The notes: generated by a model not told the origin, from the letters alone. DNA of 64,000 nt from Paracoccaceae bacterium (GCA_902602765.1 CACKSH010000001.1:143431-207430), one strand, 5' to 3'; shown: positions 26,999 through 36,161, counted from the first letter of the stretch. Program-made: numbers and translations.

Positions 26999-27409
26999 AT
27001 GACAGACAGTGAGTTTACATTCATAGGACAGAGCGCAGAAAAAATTACCGCTGTAATCGGAATAATATTACTTCTTTGGGGCATATTTGTCAGCTTAGTA
27101 AGCGAAAGCCAATCCTTTACTTCATACATACCCTCTCTACTCGGCCTACCGTTATTTTTATGTGGGCTATTGGCTATATTATTTGAGAACAAGAGATCCC
27201 TGTTTATGCACATTGCGGTTATATTTGGACTTGTTACTTTTTTAGGGGGTGCAGATGTTTTTAGATCAATTACAAGCTATACGTTTCTAACGAAAAGTTT
27301 TTGGGCTGATTTGTCAAAAATACTGTTGTTGATATGTGGTGGTTTTCACACATACATTTGCGTTCAATCTTTTCGCCATGTAAGAATGCATCGAAAAAAC
27401 GAGCATTGA
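26999..27409 (+). CDS. Hypothetical four-span membrane protein
   Basis: 136 residues, not recognised. Four hydrophobic segments are visible (AVIGIILLLWGIFVSLV, LLGLPLFLCGLLAIL, IAVIFGLVTFLGGADV, ILLLICGGFHTYICVQS) and the C-terminus is basic with several His (HVRMHRKNEH). The start has a GGTGGGC-type RBS. It is divergent from the zinc GTPase with the Zur-like site between them. A zinc role is possible but not shown. Confidence 0.7.
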   Translation: MTDSEFTFIGQSAEKITAVIGIILLLWGIFVSLVSESQSFTSYIPSLLGLPLFLCGLLAILFENKRSLFMHIAVIFGLVTFLGGADVFRSITSYTFLTKSFWADLSKILLLICGGFHTYICVQSFRHVRMHRKNEH

Positions 27410-27540
27410 TAAAAAAAACAAAAAAAATTCTCAAAGATTTACTTTAAGTATCTACTAAACAGCTTTTATAACTCTATAACCGTAGTTTGGAATTATGGCC
27501 AAATTATACGCGATATAACTTTGTTCTTGGAAGCACAATC

Positions 27541-28332
27541 ATGAGAGATTTCGAACATAAACTCATATTTATGACGGATATCCACATTACCAGTCGAGGA
27601 AATAAAATTATAGGACTTGATCCTATAAAACGATTCAGTCTTTGCTTGGCTCATGCAGCAAAAAACCATCCAGATGCCGTAGGTCTAATTCTAGTCGGTG
27701 ACCTTACACACGATGGAACGCAAGAGCAGTATGAAATTCTCAAAAGTGCTCTATTCGATTTGCCTTGGCCTGTACATATGACTATCGGAAATCATGACCT
27801 TCGCAAAAATTTTCAAAAAGTTTTTCCCGAAGAACCTACTGATAAAAAAGGATTTATCCAACAAAGCGTTGTTGTTGGCGATAATACAATCATATTGATG
27901 GACACTAATGACACAACAATTGAACCTTATCACGGCGGTAACCTTTGCGAGCATCGCTTAAATTGGCTGGAAGCGGAGTTAAAAAATAAACCCGCTCAAT
28001 CCGTGATAATAGCCATGCACCACCCGCCTTTGATCACGGGCTTCCCCGGAATGGATAATATTGGATTGCATAATAGAAATCATTTCAACCAGATCACTAA
28101 AAATAACTCTGCTGTTTATATGGTTATTGCTGGTCATGTTCATCGGACGATTATTGGGGCTTCCGGAGGCAAACCATGCGCAATATTAAAAAGTCCATGC
28201 CATCAAATGCCACTAGAATTGAACGAGGAAAACTCATCCTTAAGTATAGATGAGCCGGGAGCTTACGGTCTGCTTCTCATTGGACAAAACAATCCGGTAC
28301 TTCTTACAGAGGACGTTGGCTCAGAGGTTTAA
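27541..28332 (+). CDS. Metallophosphoesterase, CpdA-like cyclic nucleotide phosphodiesterase
   Basis: 263 residues from the ATG at 27541, which has GGAAG upstream; the track start gives 18 unlikely residues. Calcineurin-type motifs in order: DIHIT, GDLTHDG, GNHD, AMHHPP and GHVH, matching class III cyclic-nucleotide phosphodiesterases. It may hydrolyse 3',5'-cAMP; two class III cyclase genes lie in the same window. An alternative is a general phosphoesterase. It sits alone. Confidence 0.8.
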   Translation: MRDFEHKLIFMTDIHITSRGNKIIGLDPIKRFSLCLAHAAKNHPDAVGLILVGDLTHDGTQEQYEILKSALFDLPWPVHMTIGNHDLRKNFQKVFPEEPTDKKGFIQQSVVVGDNTIILMDTNDTTIEPYHGGNLCEHRLNWLEAELKNKPAQSVIIAMHHPPLITGFPGMDNIGLHNRNHFNQITKNNSAVYMVIAGHVHRTIIGASGGKPCAILKSPCHQMPLELNEENSSLSIDEPGAYGLLLIGQNNPVLLTEDVGSEV

Positions 28333-28375
28333 TATCGAAAATATTTTGAATAAGCGCTCCAATTAGCTCAATAAA

Positions 28376-28392
28376 GTTTTGATAGTCAAAAC
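28376..28392. repeat. Perfect inverted repeat
   Basis: GTTTTGA-TAG-TCAAAAC is a perfect seven-base-arm palindrome, 44 bases after the phosphodiesterase stop. No T-run follows; it may be an operator or a weak terminator. Confidence 0.45.
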
Positions 28393-28501
28393 CTCAATCT
28401 TTAGATTTTAGTATTTATACAGCGTCTATTGTTGTATCATTTGTCTCTTTGGTTAAGCTTGCAACGATAAAAATGTATGAGTAAAGATTTTAGAAAGTTT
28501 A

Positions 28502-28663
28502 ATGACGATGAAAAGAGGACGTAAAAAAGATCCGAAATATTATATTGAAATGCGTATTGAGCAACTTTTAGAAGATAGAAAGAAAGAAAAAGATAGTTTT
28601 AATCGTCAATGGCTATGGCGCATTATTAATGAATTAAAATATGTTGCGGCCTTGATGGACTAA
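28502..28663 (+). CDS. Small basic hypothetical protein (53 aa), below ORF-track length
   Basis: Starting at ATG 28502 the frame encodes MTMKRGRKKDPKYYIEMRIE and a charged helix to a Trp-rich centre (QWLWRI), ending in AALMD. It is basic, amphipathic and gene-like, in the gap between the phosphodiesterase and a cupin. The RBS is weak (AGAAAG). No homologue is known to me; it could be a nucleic-acid-binding peptide. Confidence 0.5.
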   Translation: MTMKRGRKKDPKYYIEMRIEQLLEDRKKEKDSFNRQWLWRIINELKYVAALMD

Positions 28664-28735
28664 AAATCAGATAGAGTTTTTAGTAAACTCATGCAAAATT
28701 TGAAATAAAGAATTCATCTCTGAGAGGGATAAAAA

Positions 28736-29149
28736 TTGGATATATTTAGAGCTGGCTCAAAACCAACTAGAAAGTCTTCCTCCGAATGGTTTACTGGTAC
28801 GGTATGGCAAGATCCTATAATTGAGGCGCCGGAACCAGCCAGGGTTCGCGCATTAAAAGTTTCATTTGAGCCAGGAGCGCGTACTGCATGGCATACGCAC
28901 CCCCTTGGTCAGACACTACATATAATAAATGGAACGGGCCTCGTGGGATTGAGAAATGCACAGCCTAAAATTGTAAATGCGGGTGATACTGTCTGGATAC
29001 AGCCAAATGAGGAGCATTGGCATGGTGCAACACCAACTAATTCTATGTCTCATATAGCATTACAAGAAGCTATGAATGGAACAGTTGCGAATTGGTTAGA
29101 AAAAGTAATTGATGAAGACTATTATAAGATATTGCGTAATGAGTTCTAA
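28736..29149 (+). CDS. Cupin domain protein (quercetin-dioxygenase-like)
   Basis: 137 residues; TTG start chosen because GAGAGGG stands about ten bases upstream and no ATG fits. Motif 1 is GARTAWHTHPLGQTLHIINGTG, motif 2 GDTVWIQPNEEHWHG, so all cupin ligand positions for a metal are present. It matches the carboxymuconolactone-type or (R)-mandelonitrile-lyase-like small cupins. Likely cytoplasmic metalloenzyme of unknown substrate; isolated from neighbours. Confidence 0.82.
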   Translation: MDIFRAGSKPTRKSSSEWFTGTVWQDPIIEAPEPARVRALKVSFEPGARTAWHTHPLGQTLHIINGTGLVGLRNAQPKIVNAGDTVWIQPNEEHWHGATPTNSMSHIALQEAMNGTVANWLEKVIDEDYYKILRNEF

Positions 29150-29303
29150 ACGTCGGAATGTCTAAAAGCTAGTCATACAAACTAGTAACCTTGCCAGTAT
29201 ACTCAAATTTAATTATGAAGGTAAAATTTTCTTTAAAATCTCGATTTGTACAAGATAAAACGCCGATACAGAATAACTCTTATCATTAATTCATACTTTT
29301 ATA

Positions 29304-30203
29304 TTAGAGGACATTTTCATGGCTTGGACGCTTCTCAGGCCGCTGAGCTAATAAAGTTCCAACTGTTAAAATGGCTGCACCTAATGCCTGCATCCAATTC
29401 CACTCTGATCCCAATACAAATACGATAATCATTACATAAAAAGGAGCAGCATTTAGATGAAATGAGGCGATCGCAATTCCGATATCTTCAACTGCTTTAA
29501 TCCACAAAAATTGTGAAAGGCCCAACCCAAGAAAGGCATAAACAAATAAAAGGCCTACGTTTGAGATATCTAATAATCCAACGGTTGACCATGCGTGCTC
29601 AAAAAATAGGGCGGCAAGGCAAGGAACTGCCATGAACCCAAACATACCGGACGTAGTAATTGTAGTGCGCGCCAAAGGAGATAATGCAGGAAATGATTTT
29701 ACAGTTTTCCGCGACCCCCAGGCAAAAATTCCCGAGGCGAAAAGACCCAATGCAAAGCCTGCTCCAATTGAGGATTCTCCAGGGATTACACCAGCAGCTA
29801 ATGCGCCTCCAAACAAAACTAAGACTACAGCTAATAAAAAGCGACTACTAATCCGCCTTCCGTCAAGAGCTACCTCTAAACCCACACCAAATAATGGCAT
29901 AGCAGCAGCAGCAAGGGCGGCTGTAGTTGCATCTGTCATTGCCTGTGCGATCAAAAGAAGTAGAGAACCAACGCCGAAGCCCATTCCTCCAATCCAGAAA
30001 CCTTTTATCCAAGGAAGTTTTTGAAGAACAGTGCTCGGTTCTAACAAGAAAAGTAAAAAGATCATTACAATTAAAGCTAGTAAATTACGCAAAGTAATCA
30101 GTGTTATTATTCCCCATGTTTGCAAAAGTTGGTCCGCGGCTGGAAAGCCTGAAGCGAAAAAGAAAATGGCTGTTGCGCCAATAATATTACCACGGATATT
30201 CAA
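29304..30203 (-). CDS. EamA/DMT family transporter
   Basis: 299 residues with ten membrane helices in two halves, as for DMT exporters (GIITLITLRNLLALIVMIFLLF in the first half; LGLGLSQFLWIKAVEDIGIAIASFHLNAAPFY in the second). Ends in a short basic tail. Stands alone on the minus strand; substrate not predictable. GC content looks a little higher than its neighbours. Confidence 0.86.
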   Translation of the reverse strand: MNIRGNIIGATAIFFFASGFPAADQLLQTWGIITLITLRNLLALIVMIFLLFLLEPSTVLQKLPWIKGFWIGGMGFGVGSLLLLIAQAMTDATTAALAAAAMPLFGVGLEVALDGRRISSRFLLAVVLVLFGGALAAGVIPGESSIGAGFALGLFASGIFAWGSRKTVKSFPALSPLARTTITTSGMFGFMAVPCLAALFFEHAWSTVGLLDISNVGLLFVYAFLGLGLSQFLWIKAVEDIGIAIASFHLNAAPFYVMIIVFVLGSEWNWMQALGAAILTVGTLLAQRPEKRPSHENVL

Positions 30204-30442
30204 GAAAATTTACTCCTAACGGTGCAATTCAAGCACTATTAAAATGTGTAAGTAGAGCCAAACAATCGATAGAACAGCAAACTAGATCATTCACACACTA
30301 TTCCGACATTGATGTCGCAAACCGAAGCAATTTTCACACTATTTTTTGTCCAGAGATTTTGTCGCACTACAGAATTATCTAATAGTAATTTAATGTTCCA
30401 GTTGGTATGTTTTCATCAAGCAAATCTATTGAGGTAGTATAG

Positions 30443-30895
30443 ATGATCTCAGATCAAGTTTATAATGTTCTAACTAATGGTGTGGGTCACATAGGATGTG
30501 CGTCTTCTTCGTTTAAGCCATTCCATGCGGATGCATTGGGCATTTGCTGCGATCAAGATACAAACACTATAGTTTGTTGTCTAAACAAAGAGACGAATAA
30601 GCTATTTCTAGAAAATTTAGAGATAGGGTCACGTGTCAGTCTTTTTGTGGGTGTTATCAGCCATGAAGCTTACAATTTAAAGGGTGCCGTGACTGACCTG
30701 CGTGATGTTAATGATGATGAAAGTCAAGTCTGTGATGACCTAAGAAAAAAAATGTATAGTTTTTATGATGAACTAGGAATTCCCAAAAATTTAGCGGATA
30801 GATATTGGTTAAAGCCAATAGACCTTTCACTCGTATTTTCAGTAGATAAGGTTTTTGTTCAGACGCCTGGTCCTGATGCAGGAAAAGAGATTTAA
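30443..30895 (+). CDS. FMN-binding split-barrel protein (pyridoxamine 5'-phosphate oxidase-like)
   Basis: 150 residues. The split-barrel fold is suggested by GVGHIGCASSSFKPFHADALGICCDQ, NTIVCCLNKETNKLFLEN and RVSLFVGVISH, with an extra helical insertion. Two Cys pairs (ICC, VCC) are unusual. It is the first gene of a three-gene set with a second split-barrel protein and a GAF-cyclase. It may bind FMN, F420 or haem; function inferred only. Confidence 0.65.
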   Translation: MISDQVYNVLTNGVGHIGCASSSFKPFHADALGICCDQDTNTIVCCLNKETNKLFLENLEIGSRVSLFVGVISHEAYNLKGAVTDLRDVNDDESQVCDDLRKKMYSFYDELGIPKNLADRYWLKPIDLSLVFSVDKVFVQTPGPDAGKEI

Positions 30896-30912
30896 TATGT
30901 TGGAGAAATTTC

Positions 30913-31305
30913 ATGATTACTGATGAACACCTTCCTGCACTGCAAGGAATGTTTCCTAGTTGGATTACGACCGTTTCAAGTGATGGAGAGCCCAATACAA
31001 CAGTGATATCACAAATCTGGCATGTTAACGACACGGAGGTTGCTCTGTCTTTTCAGTTTTTTAATAAAACTAAAAAAAACATTAGTCAGAACCCATTTGC
31101 TTTTGCCACAATAACTAACCCTACCTCTTTTGATACCTATACTTTAGAATTGGAATATAATAGAACTGAGAGTGAGGGCGACCTGTTTGATGAAATGGAT
31201 ATGAAACTTGAGGCGATTGCATCTATGAGTGGAATGTCAGGTATTTTTGAACTACGGGGAGCCGACATTTACACCGTGATGTCAATTTCTAAGAATAATT
31301 TATAG
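30913..31305 (+). CDS. Pyridoxamine 5'-phosphate oxidase family protein (FMN split barrel)
   Basis: 130 residues, with LQGMFPSWITTVSSDGEPNTTVISQIWHVNDTEVALSFQF followed by NPFAFATITNP, a clear FMN-binding split barrel. Gene order 30443-31305-31335, gaps of 17 and 29 bases, indicates an operon with the cyclase. A role as redox or ligand module for the cyclase is inferred. Confidence 0.78.
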   Translation: MITDEHLPALQGMFPSWITTVSSDGEPNTTVISQIWHVNDTEVALSFQFFNKTKKNISQNPFAFATITNPTSFDTYTLELEYNRTESEGDLFDEMDMKLEAIASMSGMSGIFELRGADIYTVMSISKNNL

Positions 31306-31334
31306 GGTAAGAAAAGTTTTCTGCACGGCAAAGC

Positions 31335-32843
31335 ATGCACGAGCAAAATTTGAGGTGGGATCAAGTGATTGAAAGTGATGCCAAAACGCTAGCTGAGCAG
31401 CTGGAACGCCGCAATAAAGAAATTGAAATCATCGAGAGAGTAGCATCGCAGATTAGTAAAACTTTAAACTTAGATGCTATTGCTAAAACTATGCTTATTA
31501 GCATGGAAGAATACTTCGGTTTCAAACATTCAATGATACTATTGCTTGATGGTTCTGAAAGTGTTCTTAAAGTTATAGCAACCCATGGATACAAAGAAGA
31601 AGGTATCGGCGCTGAGGTGAAGATTGGCGTTGGGGTTATAGGGATGGTTGCCAAAAAAAAGAAGCTTATGCGTATGGCAAATCTTGGCGCGCAAAAGCAG
31701 TACATGCAGGCTATAAAAAAACAAATTCAACCATCAGAAGAGACAGCAGTTGTGGATGTAACAAGCCTCCCTGGCTTGAAAAATGCAGAAAGTCAGGTTG
31801 CAATACCAATGTTGATGGAAGACGAATTGATTGGGGTATTTTCGGTTGAGAGTGATCAAGTTAATATTTTTGATAAATCTGATGAATTAATAATCAAAAT
31901 TCTTGCGAACCAAACGGCTAACGCTTTGCAAAATGCAAAACTGTATCAACTAGAGCAGCAACGTTTACAAGAATTAGATAAAGCACATGCGGAGCTTGCT
32001 GATTTAAATACAAATTTAGAAAGGAAAGTTGCCGACCGGACCAAGGAGTTGGTAGACCTTTCAGAAAAGTTAGCAAAGTATTTTTCGCCACAAGTTTACG
32101 ATTCTATTTTTTCCGGAGAACTTGATGTAAAAATTCAGACACAGCGTAAGCCACTGACTGTCTTCTTCTGTGACTTGCAGGGTTTTACACAACTAACTGA
32201 AAGACTTGAACCCGAAATATTAACCGAGCTTTTAACTCAGTACCTTACAGAAATGTCAAAGATTGCAATTCGCTGGGGAGGGACTATTGACAAATTTATT
32301 GGTGATGCAATTCTCGTATTTTTTGGTGATCCAGAAAGCAGAGGAAATAAAGAAGACGCGATGGCATGTGTTTCAATGGCTCTAGAGATGTTGGAGAAGC
32401 TAGAGCTACTTCGTGAGGCATGGCGTGAAAGAGGATTAGCCAGATCACTTAATGCTCGGATGGGTGTTCACTCGGGTGTCTGTACAGTTGGAAATTTTGG
32501 ATCTGAAGACAGATTGGACTATACGGTTATTGGTAATGGAGTTAACTTAGCAGCAAGGCTGGAGGCTAATTCGGAGTCAAATAAAATCCTAATTTCGGAA
32601 GACACTTATCTCTTGGTGAAAGAAGAAATAAAATGCATTAAAAAGCAAGAAATCTCAGTCAAGGGAATTTCTTATCCAATACAAACTTACGAGGTATCAG
32701 GATTTACTTCCAGCAGTAGTTCATATTCGTCAAAATTGGTTAAATCAATTCCAGGTTTATCATTAACCTTTGATCCAAATGAAATAGAAGATAGTGAGAG
32801 AGCGATGAAATTAATCTCTGATGTTTTGAGTCGACTTGTATAA
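31335..32843 (+). CDS. GAF-domain adenylate/guanylate cyclase (class III)
   Basis: 502 residues. A short N-terminal coil precedes a GAF domain (about 45-200), a coiled-coil linker (205-245) and the class III cyclase domain (about 272-430). The metal aspartates are D280 (FFCDLQGFT) and D324 (KFIGDAIL), the purine-selecting lysine K320 is in place, and VIGNGVNLAARLE carries the Asn/Arg transition-state pair. It should make cAMP, controlled by a small molecule bound in the GAF domain. It is the third gene of the FMN-barrel operon. Confidence 0.9.
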   Translation: MHEQNLRWDQVIESDAKTLAEQLERRNKEIEIIERVASQISKTLNLDAIAKTMLISMEEYFGFKHSMILLLDGSESVLKVIATHGYKEEGIGAEVKIGVGVIGMVAKKKKLMRMANLGAQKQYMQAIKKQIQPSEETAVVDVTSLPGLKNAESQVAIPMLMEDELIGVFSVESDQVNIFDKSDELIIKILANQTANALQNAKLYQLEQQRLQELDKAHAELADLNTNLERKVADRTKELVDLSEKLAKYFSPQVYDSIFSGELDVKIQTQRKPLTVFFCDLQGFTQLTERLEPEILTELLTQYLTEMSKIAIRWGGTIDKFIGDAILVFFGDPESRGNKEDAMACVSMALEMLEKLELLREAWRERGLARSLNARMGVHSGVCTVGNFGSEDRLDYTVIGNGVNLAARLEANSESNKILISEDTYLLVKEEIKCIKKQEISVKGISYPIQTYEVSGFTSSSSSYSSKLVKSIPGLSLTFDPNEIEDSERAMKLISDVLSRLV

Positions 32844-32898
32844 TTTTATTTGTACCTGCTTAAGAAAAAGGTCTTTGCTGTTATAGATATACCCTTGA

Positions 32899-32955
32899 CA
32901 GGTAACCCTACCCCAACTCACAATATTCCTAATCTCACACAAAGAAGCTTATTGT
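32899..32955. repeat. Divergent copy of the CCCACCCC/TCACAAAG dispersed repeat
   Basis: ACCCTACCCCAACTCACAATATTCC followed by CACACAAAGAAGCTTATT resembles the left half of the repeats at 37.1 and 38.6 kb but lacks the GCTAC/GTAGC hairpin. It is the most diverged member, in the gap after the cyclase. Confidence 0.4.
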
Positions 32956-33051
32956 AAAATATGGTCTTTTTGGGCAAACTGATACTAGTGCAACGCCAAT
33001 AAAATGAAAAATAAAAATTTATATAAGTTTCATGAAAGGAAGATTTTGATC

Positions 33052-33381
33052 ATGGATGCTAAAACGATATTATCAATTTGGGGGAAAACTTTTTCCGAAA
33101 AAGTGGATTACCTTTCTGAATATCTTGCGGATGATTTGGTTATTGAGTTTATGGGTAAAGACAGTTCCTCCCAAACGAAAGACGAGCACATTGCTTGGAG
33201 TATTTCAGATGAAAGCCCAACAATAGGCGACTTTAAGGTAATTTTTGAAGGGAATGGCGTGGCAGTTGGAACCCACACTGCTTTCAACCCTCAAGGAGAG
33301 GGAAGAGATGTCATGTATTATGGTAAGTTCGAAAATAATAAAGTCACTGAATGGAAAGTACTAGTTTCAGTCCACGATTAG
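33052..33381 (+). CDS. SnoaL/NTF2-like protein
   Basis: 109 residues from the ATG at 33052. The track ATG at 33004 adds 16 residues and the in-frame TTG at 33046 is also possible. The cone-shaped NTF2/SnoaL-like fold is suggested by SEYLADDLVIEFMG, the central strands and HTAFNPQGEGRDVMYYGKFENNKVTEWKVLVS. Members bind or isomerise small hydrophobic compounds. Function unknown; no operon. Confidence 0.65.
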   Translation: MDAKTILSIWGKTFSEKVDYLSEYLADDLVIEFMGKDSSSQTKDEHIAWSISDESPTIGDFKVIFEGNGVAVGTHTAFNPQGEGRDVMYYGKFENNKVTEWKVLVSVHD

Positions 33382-33538
33382 AGTTAGGTCGCAAAGTGCT
33401 CCCTAAGGATATTGAGAACACTTCTGAAAATATCGTTTGTAAGGATCTTTTTATCACTGATCTTTTTAATTAAACTCTGGCTCAATGAATATTTGTCAAC
33501 TTATCTCTTAACAAAAGACATTAAACTAGAGTTACTTC

Positions 33539-34159
33539 TTACATTAAAGCCATTAAACGAGAGCTTTTAAGCGTGCCAACTTCATTTGCTGAATTAATGA
33601 TGCCAGATAAGGCCTCATTTGTAAGCATTTCGTCCACACTTTTTCCCCAATGAGACATGGATTTGAAACGGTAGATAACTCCCATCATTTCGTGATCTTC
33701 TCCTAGAAGAGGAACTGCGGCTGCCACCGTTATATCCATTGGTTTCATTAATTTCTCTAGCTTAGGTGCAAGTTCGAGAGCTTTTGGGAGGCCAGCACGT
33801 GGCATATGGTATGCACGCACCACAATAACTGGCGCTGCTTCCTTGCCAGCGTCACCGTAAGCATATCTTACAAGTTGTGGGCCTATGACTTCTCCGGCAG
33901 GAGCACTTTCTATTTCTGCCATTAATTCTTTATATGAAGCATCTTTTGAAAAAGCTTCAAAAGTTTCTGCACCTTGAGATACTGATGGGTAATGTGCTTG
34001 CACCTGGATATTACCCGCGCCTTGCCCACCTACAACGCGATAAATTCTGGTATGTGCCCCGTGCCTTGCCAAAATTCCTGCTCCCTTTCTCACTCTGGAG
34101 GAGACAATTTCAGTATTACCCGGGTTAATTTTTACTTCTCTTATGGATGCTATAGCCAT
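33539..34159 (-). CDS. Two-repeat dimeric alpha-beta barrel protein, hypothetical
   Basis: 206 residues, not matched with a named family. Two similar halves are visible (about 1-100 and 105-206), each with an alternating strand/helix pattern of the NIPSNAP/ABM barrel type (YRVVGGQGAGNIQVQAHYP; EDHEMMGVIYRFKSMSHW). It lacks a signal peptide. Slightly higher GC than its neighbours. May bind a small ligand; no operon partner. Confidence 0.6.
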   Translation of the reverse strand: MAIASIREVKINPGNTEIVSSRVRKGAGILARHGAHTRIYRVVGGQGAGNIQVQAHYPSVSQGAETFEAFSKDASYKELMAEIESAPAGEVIGPQLVRYAYGDAGKEAAPVIVVRAYHMPRAGLPKALELAPKLEKLMKPMDITVAAAVPLLGEDHEMMGVIYRFKSMSHWGKSVDEMLTNEALSGIINSANEVGTLKSSRLMALM

Positions 34160-34539
34160 AGTTTTTCCTTTCTCTCTTAAATTGCTTTAATAGTGTAACT
34201 ATTACGTAGAGCTGATTAAATATCCGCTTAATCAAATAGAATTTAGAACGCAAACTATCGAAACAGTCATGCATCCTAATTTTAGAGTAATATGGACTAT
34301 TATTAATCGAGCAAGTATAGATCCTGTACCGAATTGAATTTCGCCGATAAACAAACGTGAATTTGCTAACTGAGTAAAGGCATCAAAAATATCTTAATTT
34401 GAACAAAACATGAAAAACTCACTATAGAACAAGCATTGAAAATGATGGGTGAGCTAGGCTTCAAGATAAAAAAACGGGCTGTTTGATTTATATATTCTTT
34501 ATCAATTTTACAATAGATTTGGTTCTTTAACGTGTAATA
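34160..34539. other. 380-base intergenic region with decayed coding fragment
   Basis: AT-rich, many stops in all frames. The only coding-like segment is the antitoxin-like C-terminus at 34406-34486 described separately. Probably a decayed gene region plus the promoter of the following flavoprotein gene. Confidence 0.6.
34406..34486 (+). pseudogene. Remnant of HTH antitoxin C-terminus
   Basis: The frame reads KLTIEQALKMMGELGFKIKKRAV and stops. This is very similar to the C-terminal helix of XRE/HTH_37-type antitoxins (F/LSIDxALRMLxALGxxVxI). In-frame stop upstream and no N-terminal HTH were found, so it looks like a decayed gene. No toxin gene is near. Confidence 0.35.
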
Positions 34540-35688
34540 ATGACTTCAATGGAAAATATTGTGGTGATAGGTGCTGGCGTAGTTGGGCTGTCTTGCGCTT
34601 ACAACCTTCTGAAGGGCGGCGAAAAAGTAACCCTGCTGGAAAGAGGTTGTCCAGGTTGTGGGCAGTCCACGCGAACTGGTGGCGGTATACGCTACCTACA
34701 TGGAACCCAAGAAAACATCAGCATGTCATTCTTGAGTGAACTATTTTGGAAGAATTTCGAAAGCGAATTCAATGTCGACATTAATTATCAGACAACTGGA
34801 CATCTTTTCCTGACTTCAAACCATCAAAAGTCTGAAGAGTTGCGCAGTATTGATCCGAATGGCCTATTAAATTTGAGTGCTTTAGATCAGAGACAAATTA
34901 AAACTAAATGGCCTTATTTAGGCCAACTTAATCAGGATTATGGGATTTACTGTCCTATTGGCGGGTATTTAGATCATCAAAAAGTTATTGATGGTCTAGT
35001 TTCAGGTTTTCATAAATTGGGGGGAAAGCTGCGAGAGGGAGTTGAAGTAAATACGATTTCTATAATGGATAATTCCAAATACCGCATAACCTCTTCAGAA
35101 GGGATAATTGAAGCGAACATTATAATTAATTGCGCTGGCGCATATGCGGGCCAATTTGCAAGTTACTCGAAAGCTGAGCAGTCGTTTACATCAAGACATC
35201 ATGAGTTGTTGATAGTCAGGCCAGAGAAACCCTTTCCAGAGATCTGTCCATGGCTAATTGACATAGATAACCAAGTTCATACCAGGCCTGATGGAGCTGG
35301 AAGAGCCTTAGTTGGTGGCTTTCTCGGTAATAATGAGACGACAGAGCTTCAGGGATATGAGTTCCCAATATCGGAGAATTGGAAACAGCGAGTTCTTATT
35401 GCGGCAGAAAGGTCATTTGGGCTTATTGATTGTAATTCGGAAGTTCTTGAACATTGGGGCGGGCTGTATCCAGGCACGATAGATTATCAGCCAGTGATAG
35501 AGAAAGAAAAGCCCGGTCTGTTTACAGCTGCAGGCTTTTCAGGAACAGGTTTAATGCACGCACCAGCTGCAGCGTTAATCATCAAAGATCTAGTTAAATT
35601 CGGAAAGAGTGAAAAAATTAATCTTGCAGCATTCAGCTCGCGGAGATTTGAAACACTCAAAAGCGTCTCCGAAAATACTGGCTTTTGA
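34540..35688 (+). CDS. FAD-dependent amino-acid oxidase-like oxidoreductase (DadA family)
   Basis: 382 residues. Dinucleotide fold NIVVIGAGVVGLSCAYNLL, followed by the DAO-type TRTGGGIRYLHG and a C-terminal GLFTAAGFSGTGLMHAPAAA, which anchors FAD. The family oxidises glycine, sarcosine or D-amino acids. Here no heterosubunit is adjacent, so a monomeric oxidase or dehydrogenase is more likely than a sarcosine oxidase complex. The C-terminal motif is intact, the gene looks functional. Confidence 0.83.
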   Translation: MTSMENIVVIGAGVVGLSCAYNLLKGGEKVTLLERGCPGCGQSTRTGGGIRYLHGTQENISMSFLSELFWKNFESEFNVDINYQTTGHLFLTSNHQKSEELRSIDPNGLLNLSALDQRQIKTKWPYLGQLNQDYGIYCPIGGYLDHQKVIDGLVSGFHKLGGKLREGVEVNTISIMDNSKYRITSSEGIIEANIIINCAGAYAGQFASYSKAEQSFTSRHHELLIVRPEKPFPEICPWLIDIDNQVHTRPDGAGRALVGGFLGNNETTELQGYEFPISENWKQRVLIAAERSFGLIDCNSEVLEHWGGLYPGTIDYQPVIEKEKPGLFTAAGFSGTGLMHAPAAALIIKDLVKFGKSEKINLAAFSSRRFETLKSVSENTGF

Positions 35689-35760
35689 CTAATGAATATT
35701 TAGATTGGATATTCACAAACTAGAACGCAAGAATTTTTAGAATAAGTTAACAAATATGAA

Positions 35761-35955
35761 GTGACTATTACCAATACAGTTCTGTCAATTGTTTTCGAAG
35801 ATCTTGATTTTGATGTAAGTTACTTGCCTACAGATAGGTTAAGTAGTTTACAGCAAAATAGGGAACCCCAATTTATTGCCGCGATGGTAAGTGGTCGTAA
35901 TGCCGCGTTTGCGTTGATGAATACGCAAAGAGAAGAGTATAATCATCTTCATTGA
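35761..35955 (+). CDS. Doubtful small ORF (64 aa)
   Basis: GTG-start frame of 64 residues, no recognised domain and no RBS of note. It has reasonable composition (VFEDLDFDVSYLPTDRL) but could be noise. Listed because the gap is otherwise empty. Confidence 0.25.
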   Translation: MTITNTVLSIVFEDLDFDVSYLPTDRLSSLQQNREPQFIAAMVSGRNAAFALMNTQREEYNHLH

Positions 35956-36035
35956 CTGGATCATTTTGAAGAATCTTCTGCAAATAAAACATCTAGTCTT
36001 TAGGTATCAGGCAACCATATCCGCTCTACTAGCAA

Positions 36036-36100
36036 ACCCCCACCCCTTTGATTACAAATGCGGTTATTAGCTACTGGTCATTTGCTACGTGTGTAGCAGA
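36036..36100. repeat. Dispersed hairpin repeat, copy A
   Basis: CCCCCACCCCTTTGATTACAAA is followed by TTTGCTAC-GTGT-GTAGCAGA; the end forms a GCTAC/GTAGC stem. The same hairpin ends appear at 38.6 kb, and with one mismatch at 37.2 kb, but the loops differ. Confidence 0.6.
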
Positions 36101-36161
36101 GCAAAACATTTATATCTTAGATTTGCTTGCTTTTAACTCGCAAATTGAGGAAAGTTTTATA

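Larger units (their letters stand above)
35689..36161. other. 473-base gap before the hydrolase
   Basis: Holds a doubtful 64-aa ORF, one copy of the dispersed hairpin repeat (36036-36100) and the hydrolase RBS (GAGGAAAG). No other gene is supported. Confidence 0.5.
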
